From: Azospirillum brasilense
GTDB lineage: Bacteria; Pseudomonadota; Alphaproteobacteria; Azospirillales; Azospirillaceae
Reading direction: 5' to 3'
DNA: 64,000 bases
Assembly (NCBI RefSeq): GCF_003349955.1
Contig: NZ_QLKQ01000015.1
Span: 1 to 64,000 of the forward strand
The notes under the pieces were generated by a model. The model was given only the letters and a program-made list of their open reading frames with translations. It made no database searches and had not been told where the DNA came from. Numbering within the stretch: position 1 is the stretch's first letter; every line of letters starts with the position of its first letter. Position numbers and translations under genes: made by a program. Positions 8,049 through 17,520 of this stretch are shown here, piece by piece.

Positions 8049-10102
8049 CGTTGCGTCACCGCCACCATCACCAGCAGCACGACCAGCGCCAGGAACATCA
8101 GGGTCAGGTAGCGGCGGATGGTCATGAACTGCAGCCGGTTGGCCTTCTCCGCCAGCCAGCCCACCGCGCGGGCCAGCGGCTCCACGACCACGACCCAGGC
8201 CGGGTCGGTCCAGGTCACCGACAGTCGCGCGGGGCGCGTGTCGCCCGGCGCCGGCATGTCCACATGGTCGCGGGCGCGGAACACCGTGCTGCCGAAGGCG
8301 CGGCGGATCGGCTGGCCGAAGCTTGAGGCCGTGTACTGGGTGACCGCCGCCGGGTCCGGCCCGTCGAAGCCGCAGCCCCAGGGGATCGACCAGCGCACCC
8401 GGTCGCTCGCCTTGCGGTGGATGCCCAGCACCAGCACGACCGACAGCAGCGCGATCACCACCAGCATGATCAGGCCGTTGTAGGAGTTGCCGATGGCCGA
8501 GGTCGGAGCCAGCCAGAACCACGGCTGGTAGGCGCGCCCGTCGAACGGCCCGGCCTCCACCAGCAGGCGCAGCGCCGGCTCGAACAGGCGGATCAGCGGG
8601 GTCGGCAGGACGCCGAGAACGACGCAGAGCACCGCCGGAACCGCCATGCCCAATCGCATCGCCCGTCCGACCTCCAGCGCTTCCGCGGCGGCGCGCGACC
8701 GTGGCCGTCCCAGGAAGGCGATTCCGTAGAGCCGGACGAAGCAGGCGGCGGCGAGCGCGGTGGCGAGCGCCAGGGCGGCGCCGACCACGGCGATCTCGAT
8801 CTTCAGCGACCATTCCGACAGGGCCGGGGCGTTCAGGATGGCCTGGAACAGCAGCCACTCCCCGACGAAACCGTTCAGCGGCGGCAGGGCCGAGATCGCC
8901 GCGGCGCCGATCAAAGCGAGCACGGCGGTGGTCGGCATCCGGTGGATCAGCCCGCCCAGCCGGTTCAGGTCGCGCGACCCCGTGGCGGTCAGCATGGCGC
9001 CCGCCGCGAAGAACAGCAGGCTCTTGAACAGGGAGTGGTTGACCACGTGGAGCAGCGCCGCCGCCAGGGCGAGCGCGGCGATCACCGGCGTGTGGGCGGC
9101 CTTGAAGACCAGCGCCAGCCCCAGCGCGATGACGATGGCCCCGATGTTCTCCACCGTGGAATAGGCGAGCAGCCGCTTCACGTCGTCCTGCATCAGCGCG
9201 TAGAGCACACCCATCACGGCGGTCAGCGCGCCGAATCCCATGGTCACGCCGCCCCACCACCACTCCGGCTCGCCCAGCAGGTCGAACAGCACGCGGATCA
9301 TCGCGTAGACGGCGACCTTGGTCATCACGCCAGACATCAGGGCCGACACATGGCTGGGGGCCGCCGGATGGGCCAGCGGCAGCCAGACGTGCAGCGGAAC
9401 CAGCCCGGCCTTCGACCCCGCCCCCAGCAGGATCAGCGCCACGACCAGCGCCGCGGCCCCCGCCGCCGGAGCGTGGGCGCGGATGGCGGCGAAGCTGTAG
9501 TCGCCGTGCGCCGTCGCCAGCACCCCGAAGGCCAGCAGCAGGCAGGCCGTGCCGAAGCTCGCCATGATGATGTAGAGGCGCGCGGCCTTCGGCGTTTCCG
9601 GGTCCCGATGGGTGGAGAGCACGAGCAGCCAGGAGGCCAGCGACATGAACTCCCAGGACAGCAGGAAGGTGAAGGCGTCGGCGGCGATCAGCACCATGTT
9701 CATGCCCGCCAGGAACAGCGGGTAGAGCGGCAGCACCGGGCCATCCTGAGAATGGCCCTGGGAACCGCCCTGGGAAGTGCTGTGGGACTCGTGGTGCGCC
9801 CGCTCGTACCCCCAGCCGAACAGGCTGGCGGTGATGCCGCCCAGATTGACGACGATCAGGAAGACGGCGGACAGCGCGTCGGCGCGCAGATGGGCTTGGA
9901 TCCAGGGCAGCCCGACCGGCAGCACCAGCGCCGCGTCCGGCCCGCCCCCGGCCAGCCGGAGCGCCGCCCACAGCGCGATCAGCGCGCAGGCCGCCGCCGT
10001 TCCGCCATAGACCACCGTGGACGCCTGCGGCAGCCGCTTCGCCACGGCGCCGGCAATGGCCACAGCGAACAGGAAGGCGATTGCCGAAACGACCAGTCCC
10101 AA
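8045..10102 (-). CDS. Hyf/Ehr complex antiporter-like membrane subunit (HyfB-like)
   Basis: 685 residues, the first gene of the six-gene operon. A NuoL/M/N-like transporter with about 16 hydrophobic segments; core motifs are SKAGLVPLHVWLPLAHPAAP and QDDVKRLLAYSTVENIG. A histidine-rich loop (YERAHHESHSTSQGGSQG) sits near residues 90-110. In hydrogenase-4 and formate hydrogenlyase the homologue moves protons. The start is TTG at 10102 because no ATG or GTG lies upstream before stops; a weak GGA lies about 10 bases ahead, so the exact start is uncertain. No ferredoxin-like (HyfA/HyfH) or formate dehydrogenase gene accompanies the operon. Confidence 0.85.
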   Translation of the reverse strand: MGLVVSAIAFLFAVAIAGAVAKRLPQASTVVYGGTAAACALIALWAALRLAGGGPDAALVLPVGLPWIQAHLRADALSAVFLIVVNLGGITASLFGWGYERAHHESHSTSQGGSQGHSQDGPVLPLYPLFLAGMNMVLIAADAFTFLLSWEFMSLASWLLVLSTHRDPETPKAARLYIIMASFGTACLLLAFGVLATAHGDYSFAAIRAHAPAAGAAALVVALILLGAGSKAGLVPLHVWLPLAHPAAPSHVSALMSGVMTKVAVYAMIRVLFDLLGEPEWWWGGVTMGFGALTAVMGVLYALMQDDVKRLLAYSTVENIGAIVIALGLALVFKAAHTPVIAALALAAALLHVVNHSLFKSLLFFAAGAMLTATGSRDLNRLGGLIHRMPTTAVLALIGAAAISALPPLNGFVGEWLLFQAILNAPALSEWSLKIEIAVVGAALALATALAAACFVRLYGIAFLGRPRSRAAAEALEVGRAMRLGMAVPAVLCVVLGVLPTPLIRLFEPALRLLVEAGPFDGRAYQPWFWLAPTSAIGNSYNGLIMLVVIALLSVVLVLGIHRKASDRVRWSIPWGCGFDGPDPAAVTQYTASSFGQPIRRAFGSTVFRARDHVDMPAPGDTRPARLSVTWTDPAWVVVVEPLARAVGWLAEKANRLQFMTIRRYLTLMFLALVVLLVMVAVTQR

Positions 10103-10498
10103 GGCAGCGAATCCGTTTGGATTAGACCCACAATCAGTAAGGATGTTTCTCCCAACGAACGCAAGGGGAAAAACTCTGTCGCGTTCATCTTGCGAGTGCG
10201 CGTGCTTTGGGCGCCACGCGCACAGAAAAAAGGCGGCTCACCATATTGGGAGCCGCCGAAGTCTGTTCGGGAGGAAACGCAACCAAGTTGCAGGGGAAGA
10301 TATGCGCCCGTTAAGGTTAACGACGCGTGAATCGTGTAGGGTTTTTCTTTAACTATACTTTTTCGCAGGGACCGGGCCGCGGATTCGCGCGTCCGATCCG
10401 GACCGGTCTCCCCGGCCTCTCCCAGATCGGCACTGGCCGGGAAGGCCCCCTTCGCGCTATAGGAGGCACCCTTCCCTTTCACCAGTCACCGGTCCTCC
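10103..10498. other. Intergenic region between the Hyf-like operon and tex
   Basis: 396 bases between divergent genes, more AT-rich than its surroundings. It must hold the promoters of both. It contains a minus-strand intrinsic-terminator-like hairpin (10226-10257) and, further upstream on the minus strand, a TATAGT box (10352-10357) without a clear -35. On the plus strand, AGGGGAAGAT precedes a 16-codon frame starting at 10303 (MRPLRLTTRESCRVFL), which could be a leader peptide or chance. No larger gene is seen. Confidence 0.5.
10226..10257 (-). terminator. Intrinsic terminator or attenuator in the Hyf-like leader
   Basis: On the minus strand GGCGGCTC (10257-10250) pairs with GAGCCGCC (10239-10232) around a 10-base loop and is followed directly by TTTTTT. 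It lies about 130 bases upstream of the first Hyf-like gene in the same direction. No minus-strand protein gene precedes it, so it either ends a short RNA or works as a transcription attenuator in the operon leader. Confidence 0.6.
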
Positions 10499-12892
10499 AT
10501 GCCGTCCACGTCCATCAGCCAACGCATCGCCGACGAGCTTTCGGTCCGCGAATCCCAGGTCGCCGCGGCCGTCAAGCTGCTCGACGAGGGATCGACCGTC
10601 CCCTTCATCGCCCGTTACCGCAAGGAGGCCACGGGCGGGCTCGACGACACGCAGTTGCGCACGCTGGAGGAACGGCTGTCCTACCTGCGCGAGCTTGAAG
10701 ACCGGCGCGCGGCGATCCTGTCATCCGTCCGCGAGCAGGACAAGCTGACGCCGGAGCTGGAGCTGCAGATCCGTCAGGCCGACACCAAGACGCGCCTGGA
10801 AGACCTCTACCTGCCCTACAAGCCGAAGCGCCGCACCAAGGCGCAGATCGCCCGCGAGGCGGGGCTGGAGCCGCTGGCCGACCGGCTTCTCGCCGATCCG
10901 TCGCTCCAGCCGGACGCCGAGGCCGCCGGCTTCGTCAGCGCCGACAAGGGTGTGGCCGACGTCAAGGCGGCGCTCGACGGCGCCCGCCACATCCTGGTGG
11001 AGCGCTTCGGCGAGGACGCCGAACTGGTCGGCAAGCTGCGCGCCGCCATGGCCGACAAGGGCGTGGTGACCGCCAAGGTGATCGAGGAGAAGCGGGCGGA
11101 GGGCGCCAAGTTCTCCGATTACTTCGAGTTCGACGAGCCCTGGGCGAAGGTGCCGTCGCACCGCGCGCTGGCGCTGTTCCGCGGCCGGACGCAGGGCGTT
11201 CTGGACATTCGCCTCGACCTGCCGGTCGAGGAGGGACAGCCCCACCCGGCGGAGCGCACCATCGCCTTCCACACCGGCATCCGCGACCAGGGCCGCCCGG
11301 CCGACAAGTGGCTGTCCGACGTGGTGCGCTGGACCTGGAAGCTGAAGATCGGCCCGCATGTCGAGACCGACCTGATGGGCGATCTGCGGGAGCGCGCGGA
11401 GGACGAGGCCATCCGCGTCTTCGCCCGCAACCTGCACGACCTGCTGCTGGCCGCCCCGGCCGGCCCGCGCACCACCATCGGCCTCGACCCCGGCATCCGC
11501 ACCGGCGTGAAGGTCGCCGTGGTCGACGCCACGGGCAAGCTGGTCGACACCGCCACCGTCTACCCGCACCAGCCGAGGAACGACTGGGACGGCTCCATCG
11601 CCGCCATCGCCGCCTTGGCGGTGCGTCACAAGGCGGAACTCATCTCCATCGGCAACGGCACGGCGAGCCGCGAGACGGACAAGCTGGTCGCCGATCTGTT
11701 CAAGCGCCACCCGGAGCTGAAGCTCACCAAACTGGTGGTCAGCGAGGCCGGCGCGTCGGTCTATTCCGCGTCGGAGACCGCGGCGGCGGAGTTCCCCAAG
11801 CTGGACGTCAGCCTGCGCGGCGCCGTCTCCATCGCCCGCCGCCTTCAGGACCCGCTGGCCGAGCTGGTGAAGATCGAGCCGAAGTCCATCGGCGTCGGCC
11901 AGTACCAGCACGACGTGTCGGGCGGCAAGCTCGCCCGCTCGCTGGACGCGGTGGTCGAGGACTGCGTGAACGCGGTCGGCGTCGACCTGAACACGGCGTC
12001 CGTTCCGCTGCTGACCCGCGTGTCCGGTCTGAACGAGACGATCGCCCGCAACATCGTGGAGCACCGCGACCGCAACGGCGCCTTCCGCTCGCGCAAGCAG
12101 CTGCTCGACGTGGCGCGCCTCGGCCCGAAGACCTTCGAGCAGGCCGCCGGCTTCCTGCGCATCCGCGAGGGCGACAACCCGCTGGACACCTCCGCCGTCC
12201 ACCCCGAGGCCTACCCGCTGGTCGAACGCATCCTGAAGAAGACCGGCAAGGATCTCGGCAGCGTCATCGGCGACGCCCGATTCCTGCGCGGGCTGAACGC
12301 CGAGGACTTCACCGACGAGCGGTTTGGCGTGCCGACCATCGAGGACATTCTGAAGGAGCTTGAGAAGCCCGGCCGCGACCCGCGTCCGGAGTTCAAGACC
12401 GCCACCTTCCAGGATGGCGTCGAGGAGCTGAAGGACCTCCAAACCGGCATGGTTCTGGAAGGGGTGGTGACCAACGTCACCGCCTTCGGCGCCTTCGTGG
12501 ACATCGGCGTGCACCAGGATGGGCTGGTCCACATCTCTCAGCTGTCCAGCAGCTTCGTGAAGGACCCGCACACCGTCGTGAAGGCCGGCGACATCGTGAA
12601 GGTCAAGGTGATGGAGGTGGACATCCCGCGCAAGCGCATCGGCCTGACCATGCGCCTGACCGACGCCGCCCCGCGCTCCGAGCGTGGCCAAGGCCGTGCG
12701 GAAGGCCAGCGTGGCGACGACAAGCGCCGGGACGACCGCCGGGATGACCGCCGTGGCCCGCCGCCCGGCAAGGGCGGCTCCGCTGCGAAGCCGGCCCCCA
12801 AACCGGCCCCCAAACCGGCGAAGGCACCGGAGCCCGTCAACAACGCCTTCGCCGAAGCCTTCGCGCGGGCGCAGGCCGGCAAGAAGCGGTAA
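10499..12892 (+). CDS. tex: Tex family RNA-binding transcriptional accessory protein
   Basis: 797 residues, the usual Tex length plus a charged tail. The N-terminal Tex domain begins [41 protein letters not shown] YqgF/RNase-H-like domain ([16 protein letters not shown] near 325) follows, then helix-hairpin-helix repeats ([15 protein letters not shown]) and an S1 RNA-binding domain ([21 protein letters not shown], about 650-720). The last ~75 residues are a low-complexity Arg/Asp then Lys/Pro/Ala stretch including the repeat [10 protein letters not shown]. Tex binds nucleic acid and affects transcription and stress survival in other bacteria; its exact role here is inferred from the family. 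Confidence 0.95.
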   Translation: MPSTSISQRIADELSVRESQVAAAVKLLDEGSTVPFIARYRKEATGGLDDTQLRTLEERLSYLRELEDRRAAILSSVREQDKLTPELELQIRQADTKTRLEDLYLPYKPKRRTKAQIAREAGLEPLADRLLADPSLQPDAEAAGFVSADKGVADVKAALDGARHILVERFGEDAELVGKLRAAMADKGVVTAKVIEEKRAEGAKFSDYFEFDEPWAKVPSHRALALFRGRTQGVLDIRLDLPVEEGQPHPAERTIAFHTGIRDQGRPADKWLSDVVRWTWKLKIGPHVETDLMGDLRERAEDEAIRVFARNLHDLLLAAPAGPRTTIGLDPGIRTGVKVAVVDATGKLVDTATVYPHQPRNDWDGSIAAIAALAVRHKAELISIGNGTASRETDKLVADLFKRHPELKLTKLVVSEAGASVYSASETAAAEFPKLDVSLRGAVSIARRLQDPLAELVKIEPKSIGVGQYQHDVSGGKLARSLDAVVEDCVNAVGVDLNTASVPLLTRVSGLNETIARNIVEHRDRNGAFRSRKQLLDVARLGPKTFEQAAGFLRIREGDNPLDTSAVHPEAYPLVERILKKTGKDLGSVIGDARFLRGLNAEDFTDERFGVPTIEDILKELEKPGRDPRPEFKTATFQDGVEELKDLQTGMVLEGVVTNVTAFGAFVDIGVHQDGLVHISQLSSSFVKDPHTVVKAGDIVKVKVMEVDIPRKRIGLTMRLTDAAPRSERGQGRAEGQRGDDKRRDDRRDDRRGPPPGKGGSAAKPAPKPAPKPAKAPEPVNNAFAEAFARAQAGKKR

Positions 12893-12998
12893 GGCTCCGC
12901 AAGCGTGGGGCGGGTGCCGGACACACTCCGGTACTCTCCCCATGGACGGTTCGCGCGCCGAAGGCTAGTGTGCACCGACGCCAACCGCATGGGCGCCC

Positions 12999-14108
12999 AT
13001 GTTCTCTTCGGCAACCCGAATCGTCGGACTGTACGCGGTCCTCGCCACCGCGTGGGTGGTGGGGTCCGACCGCCTTTTGGACGCGGCCGGTCTGGGCGAG
13101 GTGGTGCTGATCCAGAACGTCAAGGGCACCGCCTTCGTCCTGTTCACCGCCCTGGTGCTGTGGGGTTTCATGCGCCAGGAGTTCCAGCGCCGCACCCGGT
13201 CGGAGGACGCCTTGCGCTCCACGCTGGAGCGGCTGGCCCAGTCGGAGGCCGACCTCCGCTCGGTCATCGAAAAGCTGCCGGATTCGTTCTTCCGCACGGA
13301 TCTCGACGGTCGGGTCAGCATGGCCTCCCCCCAGTTCGCGCGGGAATTCGGGTTGACTCCCGAAACGGTGATCGGCACCCGAATCGCCGACCATTACGTT
13401 GAGGTGGACGGGCGCGCCAAATTCCTCGCGGCGCTGGAGGAGGCGGGCGGCGAGGTCCGCGACCACCGTATGCCGATGCGGCGGCAGGACGGCACCGTCT
13501 TCTGGATTTCCGCCAACGCCTACATCCGCCGCGATCCCGCCGGGCGTCCCATCGGGGTGGAGGGGATTGCCCGCAACACCACCGCCCAGCACCATCTGGA
13601 AGAGCGGCTGCGCTATCTCGCCGGGCACGACGCGCTGACGGGCTTGTGCAACCGCATCCGCTTCGAAGACCGGCTGGAGCACGCCATCGCCCGCGCCAAG
13701 CGCGAGGAGAAGAGCTTCGCCCTGCTCTTCCTCGACCTCGATGGGTTCAAGGAGGTCAACGACACCCACGGTCACCAGAAGGGCGACGAGGTGCTGGTGA
13801 CCACCGCCCAACGCCTGTCCGGCGCGCTGCGCAACAGCGACACCACCGCCCGCATCGGCGGCGACGAGTTCGCCGTGCTGCTGGAGGGGGACATCTCCGT
13901 CGAGAACGCACGGGCCGTGGCGGAAAAGGTCATCGACTCCATCGACCGGCCCCTGCCCGGCCTCGACCTGTCGGTGTCGGCCAGCGTGGGCATGGCCTTC
14001 TACCCGTCGGACGGCGCCGACGCCGGCGTGCTGCTGCGCTGCGCCGATCAGGCCATGTACCGCGCCAAGCGCCTGGGCAAGAACCGGCTGGAGCTGGGCA
14101 CCGCCTGA
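12999..14108 (+). CDS. Membrane PAS-GGDEF diguanylate cyclase
   Basis: 369 residues. Two N-terminal hydrophobic segments (about 5-22 and 38-58) form a short membrane anchor. They are followed by a coiled stretch, a PAS domain (about 85-205, with PAC-like IGVEGIARNTTAQHH) and a GGDEF domain. The active site is intact as GGDEF at 287-291, and an RxxD inhibitory site (RNSD) lies exactly five residues upstream. It should therefore make cyclic di-GMP from two GTP and be feedback-inhibited. No EAL domain is present. It probably senses a small ligand or redox state through PAS and controls motility or biofilm formation. Confidence 0.92.
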   Translation: MFSSATRIVGLYAVLATAWVVGSDRLLDAAGLGEVVLIQNVKGTAFVLFTALVLWGFMRQEFQRRTRSEDALRSTLERLAQSEADLRSVIEKLPDSFFRTDLDGRVSMASPQFAREFGLTPETVIGTRIADHYVEVDGRAKFLAALEEAGGEVRDHRMPMRRQDGTVFWISANAYIRRDPAGRPIGVEGIARNTTAQHHLEERLRYLAGHDALTGLCNRIRFEDRLEHAIARAKREEKSFALLFLDLDGFKEVNDTHGHQKGDEVLVTTAQRLSGALRNSDTTARIGGDEFAVLLEGDISVENARAVAEKVIDSIDRPLPGLDLSVSASVGMAFYPSDGADAGVLLRCADQAMYRAKRLGKNRLELGTA

Positions 14109-14133
14109 CCGGGGCAGCGGTTTGGGGTGGCCG

Positions 14134-14769
14134 TCAGGACGGCTTGGCCGCGTCCATCACCAGCCGAATGCCCAGCGCGCCGATGACCGAGGCCGCCAGC
14201 CGGTCGATCCACGCCTTGGACCGCAGATAGGCGGCGCGGGGACGGCCGGCGGAGAAGGCCACGGCGACGATGGCGTACCAACCCGTCTCGACCAGGAACA
14301 CGGCGGGCGGCAGGGCCAGCAGAACCCAGGCCGGTGGCGAGGCCGGCAGAAGGGCCGCGAAGATGCTGGCATAGACGATGGCGGTCTTCGGGTTGCTGAT
14401 CTGCGTCGCCAGACCGATCCCGAAGGAGCGCAGGACGCCGCTCCCATCGGCTGTCCCGTCCGGAACGCGGATGGATTCCGCCGCCCCACGCCAGATCCGC
14501 ACCGCCAGATGGACGAGGTAGAGGCCGCCCGCGATCTTCAGGGCGAGATAGAGCCACCCGACCTGGGTCAGCAGGGCTTGCAGACCAAGGAGGGCCAAGG
14601 TGGCGAAGACCACGCCGCCGACCCCCATGCCGACGGCGGCGGCAACACCGGCGCCACGCGACACGGCGATGGCGGTGCGGGCCACCAAGACGAAGCTGGG
14701 GCCGGGGCTGATGGCGCCGATGGCCAAGGCGCCGAGAACGCTCGAAAGAGCAAGAACGGACCCATCCAT
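14134..14769 (-). CDS. LysE/RhtB family amino-acid exporter
   Basis: 211 residues, about six membrane segments, the usual size for LysE/RhtB exporters. The N-terminus has the family signature AISPGPSFVLVARTAI, and the middle has QISNPKTAIVYASIF, matching the conserved N-P-K. It should export an amino acid or derivative across the inner membrane, driven by the proton gradient; the substrate cannot be told from sequence. It stands alone and converges with the diguanylate cyclase gene. The ATG at 14769 gives MDGSVLALSSVLGALAIG. Confidence 0.9.
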   Translation of the reverse strand: MDGSVLALSSVLGALAIGAISPGPSFVLVARTAIAVSRGAGVAAAVGMGVGGVVFATLALLGLQALLTQVGWLYLALKIAGGLYLVHLAVRIWRGAAESIRVPDGTADGSGVLRSFGIGLATQISNPKTAIVYASIFAALLPASPPAWVLLALPPAVFLVETGWYAIVAVAFSAGRPRAAYLRSKAWIDRLAASVIGALGIRLVMDAAKPS

Positions 14770-14858
14770 GGCTGCGGCTCCGCTGTTCGGGAAAGCCGTA
14801 GTTTAAGGACGGCGAACGGGATCGTCAGCCGGCAAAATGATCGCACCGCCCTGCCCGC

Positions 14859-15179
14859 TCACTCCGCGGCCATCAGAAAGCTCGCGCCGTGATGGCCGCG
14901 CGGCGGCATGTCCGACAGCCCGATCGTCCGACCGATCTCCTCGGTCGTCGGTTGGCGCCGGTAGGTCTCCACATAGCGGTCCAAGGCGGCAAGGCACTCG
15001 GCGATCGACCCGGAACCGACCGCCCGGCAATCCTCGAAGGCGTGCGGGTCGGGGCGGAACCAGTGGGTGATGTAGCCGTCTTCGGCCCCGCTCAGGGTGA
15101 GGGTCAGGGCGAAGCGTCCCTCATGCCCGATCCGGGCATGGGCCGCGCGCAGCCGGGACTGGACCTCTTCGATGGTCAT
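14859..15179 (-). CDS. Small protein of the recombination module
   Basis: 106 residues from the ATG at 15179, chosen because AAGGA lies 8 bases ahead; an ATG at 15203 adds eight residues (MFKKDARA). It is soluble with a mixed alpha/beta look: TIEEVQSRLRAAHARIG, FALTLTLSG, then YITHWFRPDPHAFEDCRAV. No family is recognised. It is the last of four same-strand genes following the candidate annealing protein and YqaJ nuclease genes, so a role in DNA recombination or phage biology is a guess from context only. Confidence 0.6.
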   Translation of the reverse strand: MTIEEVQSRLRAAHARIGHEGRFALTLTLSGAEDGYITHWFRPDPHAFEDCRAVGSGSIAECLAALDRYVETYRRQPTTEEIGRTIGLSDMPPRGHHGASFLMAAE

Positions 15180-15218
15180 GGCGCGTGCATCCTTCTTGAA
15201 CATCAGGCGGCCTTTCGA

Positions 15219-15530
15219 TCACGCGGCGTTGCGGAGCAGCCGGTCTTCGAGGCTGCGCGCCCATTCGGCGTCGCGGGCCAGCGATTCGACCAGCAGACGG
15301 GCCGGGCCGGCGGAGTCCGCCGGGGTGTCGGGGCGGAGCAGCCCGGCCAGCCGCAGGGCCAGCGATTCCGCTTCCGCCTCGACCCAGCGGGCGTACTGTT
15401 TGCGGCGTTCCGCCTCGTTCCAATACCAGCGCGGAAGCTGGGGGTGGCTGCGCTCCATCTCGCCCTCCCAGGCGCTCATGCGGAACAGGCCGCTGGGAGA
15501 ACGTTCGGTGGTGCTGCTTGCGGGTGTCAT
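15219..15530 (-). CDS. Small protein of the recombination module
   Basis: 103 residues, strongly helical and charged, rich in Trp, Arg and Glu in the middle (LPRWYWNEAERRKQYARWVEAEAE), with no signal or membrane segment. It lies between the candidate annealing-protein gene (39-base gap) and the 106-residue gene (39-base gap) on the same strand. GGGAG precedes the ATG at 15530. No homologous family is recognised. The size and place resemble accessory genes of phage recombination operons, but no function is claimed. Confidence 0.6.
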   Translation of the reverse strand: MTPASSTTERSPSGLFRMSAWEGEMERSHPQLPRWYWNEAERRKQYARWVEAEAESLALRLAGLLRPDTPADSAGPARLLVESLARDAEWARSLEDRLLRNAA

Positions 15531-15569
15531 TCAGGGCTTCTCCCTTCCACGCCGCAGGAATGGCGTGGC

Positions 15570-16388
15570 TCAGGCGGCCTCCAGATCGCCGCCCTCTTCG
15601 TCTTGCTTCAGAATCTCTGCCTTCTTCCGGGCGAACAGGCTGGTGATGCGGTGCTGGGCCGTGCGGTCCACCGTGCCGATCTCGCGCAGGCGGGTGCCGG
15701 CGCCGGTGCGCCACAGCTCCTCCAGGTCGTCCAGGTCCAGACAGGCGCCGAGCCTCTTGCGGATCTCCTCCTCGAAGGCGGCGATGGCGGCGGGCTGCAG
15801 GTCCGGATTGGACTTGGCGGCGTAGAAGGCCTCGGCCTCCTCCCGGTACTTGCTGTCGTCGAACTGGCCCATATGGACGTCGGCGGCGAGGCCGAGCTGG
15901 ACGAGGCATTTGCCCACCGCGTCGGTCATCGACATCTTGAAGCACTCGTCGTCGGGCGCCTCGATGCCGTTGCGGCGGCGGACCATCTCGGTGCCGCCCC
16001 ACTGCGGGCCGGTCCAGCATTTCTCGCCCGTTTCCGGGTCGAGGTACCAGACACGGGCGCAGATGAAGACCATGCGTTCGGCGATGGTCCAGTCCATCTG
16101 CTCATAACCCCAGCCCTTGCCGACCGGGCCGAACACCTCGGTCATCATCATCAGGCGCCAAGTCGGGTCGATCTGCGTGCCGCGAAAACCGCCGGAGCGG
16201 GTGAAGGGCTTGGTCGCCTTCGGGTCGGTCCGCTTCAGCCGGTTCCACAGATGCATGGGGTCCGCGGCGGCAGGGTCCACAGTGGCGGGCCCAGCGGTGG
16301 CGGTCTGGGAACCCGCGATCTTCGGAGCGGCCGTGCTGACGGTCTTCTCGGTCTCGGCAACGGTGTCGGTCTTGCTCATGCGTCCCAT
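15570..16388 (-). CDS. Candidate single-strand annealing protein (Rad52/ERF-like)
   Basis: 272 residues. The first ~45 residues are Thr/Ala/Pro-rich and probably disordered. A compact domain follows (about 45-185) with KPFTRSGGFRGTQIDPTWRLM, GPVGKGWGYE and CFKMSMTDAVGKCLVQLGLAADVHMGQFDD. The last segment, a conserved 'TDA-x2-K-x4-LG' helix followed by an acidic loop, is typical of phage Rad52/Sak- and ERF-type annealing proteins. Its place directly after a YqaJ exonuclease gene supports this, since such pairs load annealing protein onto resected DNA. The C-terminal part is helical and acidic. The family call is inference. Confidence 0.5.
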   Translation of the reverse strand: MGRMSKTDTVAETEKTVSTAAPKIAGSQTATAGPATVDPAAADPMHLWNRLKRTDPKATKPFTRSGGFRGTQIDPTWRLMMMTEVFGPVGKGWGYEQMDWTIAERMVFICARVWYLDPETGEKCWTGPQWGGTEMVRRRNGIEAPDDECFKMSMTDAVGKCLVQLGLAADVHMGQFDDSKYREEAEAFYAAKSNPDLQPAAIAAFEEEIRKRLGACLDLDDLEELWRTGAGTRLREIGTVDRTAQHRITSLFARKKAEILKQDEEGGDLEAA

Positions 16389-16409
16389 GGTCGTCGGGTT
16401 CCCCTTTGG

Positions 16410-17348
16410 TCAGTAGCGTTCGTCTCTCCCCTCACCCCAGCCGCCGCTGAGCACAGCGTCCAGGCTCGGGTCAGGGGACGGATCGGCCGTGGCGGTCCAA
16501 GGTTCGGCGGTGTCGAGCGCCCGCCGGGGCGGCGCGCCGTAGCGCAGCGAAAGGCGTCCCTCGCGGTCGCGGGCGAGGTACAGGCCGCGGCCCGGCTCAT
16601 CCCCCGCCACGAAGGCGATGCGCGCGTCGGCGGGCATCAGCGCCTTCAGGGCGGTCTCCGCCTCGCGGGCGGCGAGCGCGGCGGCGCGGCGGTCGACCAG
16701 TTCCGCCGCCAGGGCGGCGAAGCGGTTGTGCCGGGCCATGTCGACCACCCGGCGCGTCTCGTAGGCCGGAGCCTCCGCGGGCAGCGGATCGCCGGGCTCC
16801 ACGTCGTTGGCGACGTGCCACCAGAAGGCGTCCAACGTCGCCATCAGCCGCCCGCAGTCGGCCTCCCGCCGCGGCACCCGGACAAGCGCGTGGCCGGTGG
16901 GGCGCAGGATCGACAGCATCGCCCGGTCCAGCCCGGTGACCACCAGCTGGTGCTGGACCTGCCAGTGGTAGCGCTGGGCCAGCTCCGCGTCCGTCTGGAA
17001 GCCACCGGTGAATTTCGCTTCCACCAGCGTGTCCGGCTCGCCGGTGTCCGTGTCACCCTCCCAGGTCAGAAAATCCGGGTGGGCGACCATCCAGTCATGC
17101 TCCGGATGAACCCAGGTCCGTTCCGCCGGCACGCAGGGAAGGCCGGTGGCCTTCTCCACGAAGCGGGGGTGCAGATGCTCGGTCGCGATGCCGATCTGCA
17201 CCGCGGCGACGAGGTCCAGGTCGGCCGGGGCCGACCGCCCCGTCTTCTCGCGCCACAGGTTCAGCCAATCGCCCGCCATGACGCGGGTGGCGTCGGAAGA
17301 CCCGATCCGCCCTGCCCGCGCGGCGCGCTGCGCGTCCGTAATCGCCAT
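16410..17348 (-). CDS. YqaJ-family phage-type exonuclease
   Basis: 312 residues from the ATG at 17348 (MAITDAQRAARAGRIGSSDA); in-frame starts at 17429 (ATG) and 17477 (TTG) are possible but lack ribosome sites. The YqaJ viral-recombinase fold has the expected order: RIGSSDATRVMAG near the start, EHLHPRFVEKATG, HPEHDWMVAHPDFL with the catalytic Asp, VEAKF (E-x-K metal site), and YHWQVQHQLVVTG with the Gln of the PD-(D/E)XK core. It would resect double-stranded DNA ends 5'-3'. It is paired with a candidate annealing protein 21 bases downstream. No integrase or capsid genes are seen. Confidence 0.8.
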   Translation of the reverse strand: MAITDAQRAARAGRIGSSDATRVMAGDWLNLWREKTGRSAPADLDLVAAVQIGIATEHLHPRFVEKATGLPCVPAERTWVHPEHDWMVAHPDFLTWEGDTDTGEPDTLVEAKFTGGFQTDAELAQRYHWQVQHQLVVTGLDRAMLSILRPTGHALVRVPRREADCGRLMATLDAFWWHVANDVEPGDPLPAEAPAYETRRVVDMARHNRFAALAAELVDRRAAALAAREAETALKALMPADARIAFVAGDEPGRGLYLARDREGRLSLRYGAPPRRALDTAEPWTATADPSPDPSLDAVLSGGWGEGRDERY

Positions 17349-17520
17349 TCCCCTGCCGGCCCCCAGCCGTTTCGGTGCGTCTCTGGCATCTCGTCGATGC
17401 GTCTTCGCAGCGTCATCGCCGTTAACCATAAAGCGTATCGTGAATATGGGCTGCGAACGCGCAGGGTTCAAGAACAAAAAGAGAACCTGCGACTTGGCCG
17501 TAGGATCGAATCTTCGAACC

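Noticed and set aside
2889..10102. Reading the operon as an active hydrogenase-4 or formate hydrogenlyase
   Set aside because: Both nickel-binding cysteine motifs are missing in the large subunit and no formate dehydrogenase or electron-transfer subunit is encoded.
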